Origin: JANNOG01 sp050329415
GTDB lineage: Bacteria; Actinomycetota; Actinomycetes; Actinomycetales; JBBAYJ01
Direction: 5' to 3'
DNA: 26,147 bases
NCBI GenBank assembly: GCA_050329415.1
Contig: JBHJOS010000077.1
Span: 1 to 26,147, forward strand
Part shown: positions 21,313-26,147 of the stretch, in pieces
How positions within the stretch are numbered: position 1 is the first letter of the stretch
How the letters are laid out: each line of letters starts with the position of its first letter
The notes under the pieces: generated by a model
Told to the model about the DNA's origin: nothing
Seen by the model: only the letters and a program-made list of their open reading frames with translations
Databases searched by the model: none
Position numbers and translations under genes: made by a program

Positions 21313-23336
21313 CCGCCCTCCGGGAGGTCGCCGGCGGTCGTCACCTGCCGCCGGTCCGCCACCGCGGCGACGACCCGGTCGACGGCCCGGTCCAGCGGCA
21401 CCCCGTTGTCCTGGGTGCCGTCGCGGAACCGGAACGAGACCGCACCGGCCGCCATGTCGTCGTCCCCGGCGATGAGCAGGAACGGCACCTTCTGCTTGGT
21501 GTGGGTCCGGATCTTCTTCTGCATCCGGTCGTCACTGTCATCCACCTCGACGCGGACCCCGTGGGCGCGCAACCGGGCCGAGACCTCGTGCAGATACGCC
21601 GCGTGTGCCTCCGTCACCGGGATGCCGACCACCTGCACCGGGGCCAGCCAGGGCGGGAAGGCCCCGGCGTAGTGCTCGGTGAGGACGCCGAGGAACCGCT
21701 CGATGGACCCGAACTTGGCCGCGTGGATCATCACGGGCCGCTGGCGGCTGCCGTCGGCGGCGGTGTACTCGAGCCCGAAGCGCTCGGGCTGGTTGAAGTC
21801 GAGCTGGACGGTCGACATCTGCCAGGTACGGCCGATGGCGTCGCGCGCCTGGACGGAGATCTTGGGGCCGTAGAACGCGGCGCCGCCGGGATCGGGCACC
21901 AGCTCCAGGCCGCTCGCCTCGGCGACCCGGCGCAGGGTCTCGGTCGCCTCCTCCCACTGCGCGTCGTCCCCGATGAACTTGTCCGAGTCATCCCGGGTGG
22001 ACAGCTCGAGGTAGTAGTCGTCGAGTCCGAAGTCGCGAAGCAGCCCGAGGACGAACGTCAGCAGCTTCTCGATCTCTCCGGGGGCCTGCTCCCGGGTGAC
22101 GTAGCTGTGGGAGTCGTCCATGGTGAGCCCACGCACCCGGGTGAGACCGTGGACGACCCCCGACTTCTCGTACCGGTAGACCGACCCGAACTCGAACAGC
22201 CGCAGCGGAAGCTCGCGGTACGACCGACCGCGCGAGCGGTAGATGAGGTTGTGCATCGGGCAGTTCATGGCCTTGAGGTAGTACTGCGCGTTCTCGAGCT
22301 CCATGGGCGGGAACATGGTGTCCGCGTAGTACGGCAGGTGGCCGGAGGTCTCGAACAGGTGCTGCTTGGTGATGTGGGGGGTGCCGACGTACTCGAAACC
22401 CTCTTCGACGTGCCGGCGGCGGACGTAGTCCTCCATCTCCCGCTTGATGACACCGCCACGGGGGTGGAACACGGGCAGCCCGGAGCCGATCTCGTCGGGG
22501 AAGCTGAACAGGTCCAGCTCGGCGCCGAGGCGGCGGTGGTCCCGGCGCTCCGCCTCCGCGAGGCGCTCCAGGTAGGCCTTGAGGTCGTCCTTCGTCGGCC
22601 ACGCGGTGCCGTACACCCGCTGCAGCTGGGGGTTCCTCTCGCTGCCGCGCCAGTACGCCGCGGCGGTGCGCATGAGCTTCCAGCCGTTGCCCAGCACGCG
22701 GGTGTCGGGGACGTGAGGCCCCCGGCACAGGTCCTGCCACGCCACGGTGCCGTCGCGGCGGACGTTCTCGTAGATGGTGAGTTCGCCGCCACCCACCTCG
22801 ACGGACGCCCCCTCGGCCGCCTCGGCCCCGCCCCCCTTGAGGCCGATCAACTCGAGCTTGTACGGCTCGCCCGCGAGCTCGTCCCGGGCGTGGGCGTCGG
22901 TGACGACCCGGCGCCGGAACCGCTGGCCCTCCTTGACGATGCGCTGCATCGCCTTCTCGAGCTCGGCGAGGTCGTCGGGGGTGAACGGGCGCTCGACGTC
23001 GAAGTCGTAGTAGAAGCCGTCGGTGACGGGCGGGCCGATGCCGAGTGTCGCCCCCGGGTGCAGGGCCTGCACCGCCTGAGCGAGGACGTGGGCGGCCGAG
23101 TGCCGCAGGACCGCGAGCCCGTCCGGGCTGTCGGCACGGACGGGCTCGACGTCCTCGCCACCGACGAGGACGTGCGAGAGGTCCCGCAGCTCGCCGTCGA
23201 CCCGGGCCACCACGATGTCGCGACCGCTGTGACCGGCCGTGGCCAGTGCCTCACCCGCGGTCGCACCGGTCGTCACCGTGACGGCGGTGCCGGCCACGGT
23301 CACGGTCGGGGCACTGGGCGAGGTGTCGACGGTCAC
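21309..23336 (-). CDS. thrS: Threonine--tRNA ligase
   Basis: Class II aminoacyl-tRNA synthetase that charges tRNA-Thr. The 675-residue enzyme has an N-terminal TGS domain (about 9-68), the editing domain with HSAAH (His79, His83), and the catalytic core. The core includes NCPMHNLIYRSRGRSYRELPLR with the zinc-binding Cys, motif 2 near FEFGSVYRYEKSG and LTRVRGLTMDDSHSY, and motif 3 near the GSIERFLGVLTEHY segment. An anticodon-binding domain follows (from about 565: WLAPVQVVGIPVTE). GTG 23336 is chosen because the TGS strand begins shortly after and a TAGCGT -10 box ends eight bases upstream, suggesting a leaderless mRNA. It heads the coupled HIT-pgsA-acyltransferase-pimA run. Confidence 0.96.
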   Translation of the reverse strand: MTVDTSPSAPTVTVAGTAVTVTTGATAGEALATAGHSGRDIVVARVDGELRDLSHVLVGGEDVEPVRADSPDGLAVLRHSAAHVLAQAVQALHPGATLGIGPPVTDGFYYDFDVERPFTPDDLAELEKAMQRIVKEGQRFRRRVVTDAHARDELAGEPYKLELIGLKGGGAEAAEGASVEVGGGELTIYENVRRDGTVAWQDLCRGPHVPDTRVLGNGWKLMRTAAAYWRGSERNPQLQRVYGTAWPTKDDLKAYLERLAEAERRDHRRLGAELDLFSFPDEIGSGLPVFHPRGGVIKREMEDYVRRRHVEEGFEYVGTPHITKQHLFETSGHLPYYADTMFPPMELENAQYYLKAMNCPMHNLIYRSRGRSYRELPLRLFEFGSVYRYEKSGVVHGLTRVRGLTMDDSHSYVTREQAPGEIEKLLTFVLGLLRDFGLDDYYLELSTRDDSDKFIGDDAQWEEATETLRRVAEASGLELVPDPGGAAFYGPKISVQARDAIGRTWQMSTVQLDFNQPERFGLEYTAADGSRQRPVMIHAAKFGSIERFLGVLTEHYAGAFPPWLAPVQVVGIPVTEAHAAYLHEVSARLRAHGVRVEVDDSDDRMQKKIRTHTKQKVPFLLIAGDDDMAAGAVSFRFRDGTQDNGVPLDRAVDRVVAAVADRRQVTTAGDLPEGG

Positions 23337-23344
23337 GTCGAGAC

Positions 23345-23350
23345 ACGCTA
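23345..23350 (-). promoter_or_regulatory. Candidate -10 box for leaderless thrS
   Basis: TAGCGT on the minus strand fits TANNNT and ends eight bases before the GTG at 23336. No Shine-Dalgarno is visible before that GTG, which supports a leaderless start. No T-box or other leader structure fits, since there is no room for one. Confidence 0.4.
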
Positions 23351-23417
23351 GAGGACCCGGCCGCGACCCGTGCCGTGACCACGGCCACCGTTGCAGGCAT
23401 GCTGTGCCGTCCCGGGC

Positions 23418-23433
23418 CGGGCCGATCGGCCCG
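23418..23433. promoter_or_regulatory. 16-bp perfect palindrome upstream of gpsA
   Basis: CGGGCCGATCGGCCCG is a perfect palindrome in the 115-base divergent space between thrS and gpsA, 18 bases before the gpsA start and just upstream of its GGGAGG ribosome site. It could be an operator or an mRNA hairpin; GC-rich palindromes also arise by chance. Confidence 0.35.
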
Positions 23434-23451
23434 AAGGGTCGGGAGGTCCCT

Positions 23452-24447
23452 GTGAGAGTGTCCGTCATCGGCGCCGGCTCGTGGGGCACCACGGTCGCCT
23501 CACTGGTGGCCCGGCGCAACGACACCATGATCTGGGCGCGCGACCCGGCCGTCGCCGACGAGATCGACACCGAGCACACCCACTCCCGGTACCTCCCGGG
23601 ACACCCCCTGCCGACGACGCTGCACGCGACCCCCGACCTGGAACGCGCCGCCCGATACGCCGAGGTCCTCGTGATCGGCGTCCCCTCGGACGCGTTCCGG
23701 GCGACGCTGGCGGACCTGCGGCCGCACGTCCACCCGTGGATCCCGGTCGTCAGCCTGTCCAAGGGGATCGAGCAGGGGACCCTGCTGCGGATGACCGAGA
23801 TCGTCAAGGAGGTGCTGCCCGGCCATCCCGCCGCCGCCCTCACCGGCCCCAACCTGTCCAAGGAGATCATGTCCGGCCTGGCCGCGGCGAGCGTCATCGC
23901 GACCGCGGACCTCTCGGTGGCCAGCGCCCTGCAGCGGACCTTCCAGCGCGGGCTGTTCCGGGTGTACACCAATCACGACGTCGTGGGGTGCGAGGTGGGC
24001 GGCGCGATGAAGAACGTCGTCGCCATCGCGACCGGCATCGCCGAGGGCCTGTCCGTCGGCGACAACACCCGGGCCGCCGTCATCTCCCGGGGCCTGGCCG
24101 AGATGACGGCGCTGGCCGTGGCGTTGGGGGCGCAGCCGCAGACGCTCGCCGGCCTCGCGGGCCTCGGCGACCTCATCGCGACCTGCATGAGCCCGCAGAG
24201 CCGCAACCGGCACGTCGGCGAGCAGCTCGGTGCCGGGCGCTCGATGGCCGAGATCCTCGCCGGGATGGGCCAGGTCGCCGAAGGGGTGAAGACGGTCCAC
24301 TCGGCGGTGGCGCTCGCTGACCGGCACGGGCTCGAGATGCCGATCACCAGAGCCATCCACGCCGTGGTCACGGGGCGGATGAGCGCCCCGGACGCCTACC
24401 GGGGCCTGATGCGGGCCCCGGCCGGACACGAGGACGAGCCCGGCTGA
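23452..24447 (+). CDS. gpsA: Glycerol-3-phosphate dehydrogenase [NAD(P)+]
   Basis: Cytoplasmic enzyme that reduces dihydroxyacetone phosphate to sn-glycerol 3-phosphate, the backbone of phospholipids. The 331-residue protein has the Rossmann motif VIGAGSWGT (5-13), Lys104 in LSKGIE, the catalytic Lys187 in GGAMKNVVAIATG, and Asp204 in the conserved GDNTRAA segment. The GTG at 23452 is chosen for GGGAGG five bases upstream; a GTG two codons later is possible. It is divergent from thrS and followed after 26 bases by a crotonase gene, probably in one transcript. Its product feeds the same phospholipid supply as the nearby pgsA, although the genes face opposite ways. Confidence 0.95.
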   Translation: MRVSVIGAGSWGTTVASLVARRNDTMIWARDPAVADEIDTEHTHSRYLPGHPLPTTLHATPDLERAARYAEVLVIGVPSDAFRATLADLRPHVHPWIPVVSLSKGIEQGTLLRMTEIVKEVLPGHPAAALTGPNLSKEIMSGLAAASVIATADLSVASALQRTFQRGLFRVYTNHDVVGCEVGGAMKNVVAIATGIAEGLSVGDNTRAAVISRGLAEMTALAVALGAQPQTLAGLAGLGDLIATCMSPQSRNRHVGEQLGAGRSMAEILAGMGQVAEGVKTVHSAVALADRHGLEMPITRAIHAVVTGRMSAPDAYRGLMRAPAGHEDEPG

Positions 24448-24473
24448 GCGCCGGGCCGACGGAGGATGGGGTC

Positions 24474-25211
24474 GTGACCGTCCACGTCCGGCGCCGCGGC
24501 GCCTGCCTCGAAGTCGTCCTCGACCGCCCGGAGAAGCGCAACGCCCTCACCCGTGACATGTACACCGCCATGACACGGGCGTTGCGGGACGCCGCCGACC
24601 CGGCGATCGCCGCTGTGCTGGTCACGTCCGAGGGACCGGCGTTCACGGCGGGCAACGACCTGGACGACTTCCTCGACGCCGACCTGGGACCCGACAGCCC
24701 GGTCCTGGAGTTCCTGGACGCGCTGACGACCACCGACGCCGTGGTGGTCGCCGCGGTGCCGGGCATGGCGGTGGGGGTGGGCGCCACGATGCTGCTGCAC
24801 TGCGATCACGTGGTCGCGGCCCCGGACGCGAGCCTGCGCTTCGCGTTCGTCCCGGTCGGGCTGGTGCCGGAGGCGGCCAGCACCCTGCTGCTGCCAACCG
24901 TGATCGGTCCGGTGCGAGCCCGGACGGTGCTGCTGTCGGGAGACCCCATCGACGCCCCCCGGGCGCTGGAGTGGGGCCTGGTCAACGCGGTCGTCCCGGC
25001 GGACGGGCTGACGGGTGCCGCCCGGGCCTTCGCGGACCGGGTCGCGGCCCAGCCGCGCGAGGCGCTGCGGGCCACGAAGCGTCTGCTCCGCAGCGAGACG
25101 GCGACGGTCGCCGCCCGGATGGCCGAGGAGACCGCGGAGTTCCGGCGCCGCCTGGCATCCAGTGAGTTCCGCACGGCCGCCGAGCGGCTCCTCGCCCGCC
25201 GTTCGCACTGA
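24474..25211 (+). CDS. Enoyl-CoA hydratase/isomerase (crotonase) family protein
   Basis: A 245-residue crotonase-fold enzyme acting on an acyl-CoA thioester; the exact substrate cannot be assigned. Family features are LDRPEKRNALT (16-26), the first oxyanion segment AFTAGNDLDDF (56-66) and the second at AVPGMAVGVGATMLLHCD (94-111). Of the two glutamates used by true hydratases only one equivalent is clear, Glu133 in VGLVPEAAST; the other position is Ala104. This is closer to the pattern of delta3,delta2-enoyl-CoA isomerases than to hydratases. GTG 24474 is chosen, with GGAGG about eight bases upstream. It follows gpsA by 26 bases and ends just before an inverted repeat. Confidence 0.88.
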   Translation: MTVHVRRRGACLEVVLDRPEKRNALTRDMYTAMTRALRDAADPAIAAVLVTSEGPAFTAGNDLDDFLDADLGPDSPVLEFLDALTTTDAVVVAAVPGMAVGVGATMLLHCDHVVAAPDASLRFAFVPVGLVPEAASTLLLPTVIGPVRARTVLLSGDPIDAPRALEWGLVNAVVPADGLTGAARAFADRVAAQPREALRATKRLLRSETATVAARMAEETAEFRRRLASSEFRTAAERLLARRSH

Positions 25212-25225
25212 ACGAGTCTGGGGCC

Positions 25226-25248
25226 TTCGGGCAGATTCGTTGCCCGAA
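25226..25248 (+). terminator. Hairpin after the crotonase gene
   Basis: TTCGGGCA (25226-25233) pairs perfectly with TGCCCGAA (25241-25248) around a 7-base loop, 14 bases after the stop codon. It lacks a T-run. It probably ends the gpsA-crotonase transcript. In the 180 bases after it, before the next gene, I see no clear promoter. Confidence 0.6.
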
Positions 25249-25428
25249 CGGGCACACGTCCCGCTCGCGGACCCCCGGCTCTTGCCTGGTTCCGCCGAGC
25301 GGTGTGAGGCTCCCGCGAACGTTCACGGTGCATATGGCTCACGACGACGTCCGGATCCGCACCGTGGTCGCCGCGGGGGCGCGACCGCGCCGCTCGCACC
25401 GCGAGACGTCTCCAAGGAGCGACACTCC

Positions 25429-26147
25429 ATGAGATCCGGTCCTCTCAGAGCCGCCCTCCCCCTCTCCGCAGCCGCGGTCACCATTGTGCTCGCCGCCACG
25501 GCCGCACCCGCGACCGCGGCCCCTCCCGAACCAGACCTCCTGGCCCCGCCGACCGCCATCGAGCGGGACGCGGCCGGCGACCCCGAACCGGTCGTCACCA
25601 CCGACTCCGACGAGGCCGCCGACAAGATCCACCCCGACCTGGCGGAGGCCCTCGAGACGGCGGCGCCGACCAAGCCGCTCGACTTCGTCGCCCGCGTGGT
25701 CGTCGGCACCGACCTCAGCGAGTACGCCGACCGCTGGTTCACCCGGCCGTTCGCGGACCCCATGGGCTCGACGGTGGCGGTGGGCGTGGCCCGGCCGGCC
25801 GGCATCGAGAAGATCGCCGAGCTGCCCACGGTCATCAGCGTCCAGCTGCCCGAGTCGATCGTGGACCCGCCGGCCCCGCCGGACCCCGACGTCGAGGGGG
25901 CGCTGCGCGACTCCGTCACGGCGAGCGTCGCCGAGGCCGACGCGGAACCGGCTCCCGAGCCGCTGGGCTGGTACCACACCGGGACGGCGATCCACCGCAG
26001 CAGTGAGGCGTGGGACCTCGGCTACACCGGCGAGGGCGTCCGGTACATGTCGAACGACTCCGGCGCCGACTACTGCCACCCCGACCTCGAGGGCACCTGG
26101 CAGTACGTCACCGACGAGGACTCGCCGTACTACGGCCTGCCGCAGAT
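25429..26147 (+). CDS. Secreted S8 serine protease, N-terminal part (cut by window end)
   Basis: The first 239 residues of a second exported subtilisin-family protease. A signal peptide (hydrophobic 8-27, cleavage near ATA-AP at 28-32) is followed by an acidic pro-region (about 33-180) that contains a possible inhibitor-like segment, FVARVVVGTD, and PTVISVQLPE. The catalytic domain begins near AWDLGYTGEGV. The Asp of the triad is probably Asp210 in the unusual MSNDSGADYCHPDLEG, where most relatives read VAVIDTG. His and Ser lie beyond the edge. ATG 25429 has AAGGAG nine bases upstream. It does not resemble the window's other S8 protease outside the S8 pattern, so it is not a recent duplicate. 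Confidence 0.85.
   Translation, partial: MRSGPLRAALPLSAAAVTIVLAATAAPATAAPPEPDLLAPPTAIERDAAGDPEPVVTTDSDEAADKIHPDLAEALETAAPTKPLDFVARVVVGTDLSEYADRWFTRPFADPMGSTVAVGVARPAGIEKIAELPTVISVQLPESIVDPPAPPDPDVEGALRDSVTASVAEADAEPAPEPLGWYHTGTAIHRSSEAWDLGYTGEGVRYMSNDSGADYCHPDLEGTWQYVTDEDSPYYGLPQ

Noticed and set aside
1..26147. CRISPR arrays, rRNA, tRNA and riboswitches
   Set aside because: Looked for regularly spaced repeats, tRNA cloverleaf ends and known leader motifs in the gaps; the intergenic spaces are short and none fits.

Overview
This 26.1 kb window is very GC-rich actinobacterial chromosome. GTG starts are frequent, stop/start codons overlap by 4 bases at many junctions, and several genes look leaderless. 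It carries hallmark actinomycete genes: the phosphatidylinositol-mannoside (PIM) cluster and a CDC48-type AAA+ ATPase of the actinobacterial Cpa type. The genus cannot be fixed from sequence alone; a PIM-making member of the class Actinomycetes fits best.

Layout. (1) 1-6494, minus strand: pdxT, yebC, ruvC, ruvA, ruvB, secD and secF (cut by the window edge), read from right to left. This covers PLP synthesis, a YebC-family translation or regulatory protein, Holliday-junction processing and Sec export. No yajC lies between ruvB and secD. (2) 6549-16771, a mixed-orientation block between the two PLP-synthase subunit genes: an unrecognised membrane protein coupled to a kynureninase (plus), a CDC48-like double AAA+ ATPase (minus), an AAA/DUF4143 ATPase (plus, apparently leaderless), a secreted subtilisin-family protease with a tryptophan-every-five-residues C-terminus (plus), and a membrane GGDEF-EAL protein with a dead GGDEF site and an intact EAL site (plus). 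(3) 16803-17717, minus: pdxS. (4) 17768-18110, plus: the remains of a SAM-dependent methyltransferase gene that has lost its core. (5) 18047-23336, minus: thrS, HIT hydrolase, pgsA (PI-phosphate synthase), a PIM acyltransferase and pimA, read from right to left and tightly coupled. (6) 23452-25211, plus: gpsA and a crotonase-family gene. (7) 25429 to the end, plus: the start of a second secreted S8 protease.

How it fits together. The two minus-strand backbones (thrS to pimA, then pdxS; pdxT to ruvB to secDF) follow the gene order familiar from mycobacteria and relatives. The 10 kb block is therefore best read as lineage-specific cargo placed between pdxS and pdxT. Its genes do not form one pathway. 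The most unusual elements are the Trp-ladder tail of the first protease, the five-copy 9-bp repeat at the dead GGDEF site, the spaced direct repeat ending exactly at the DUF4143 start codon, and the 14-bp tandem repeat covering the kynureninase start. No mobile-element genes, CRISPR arrays, rRNA or tRNA genes were recognised.
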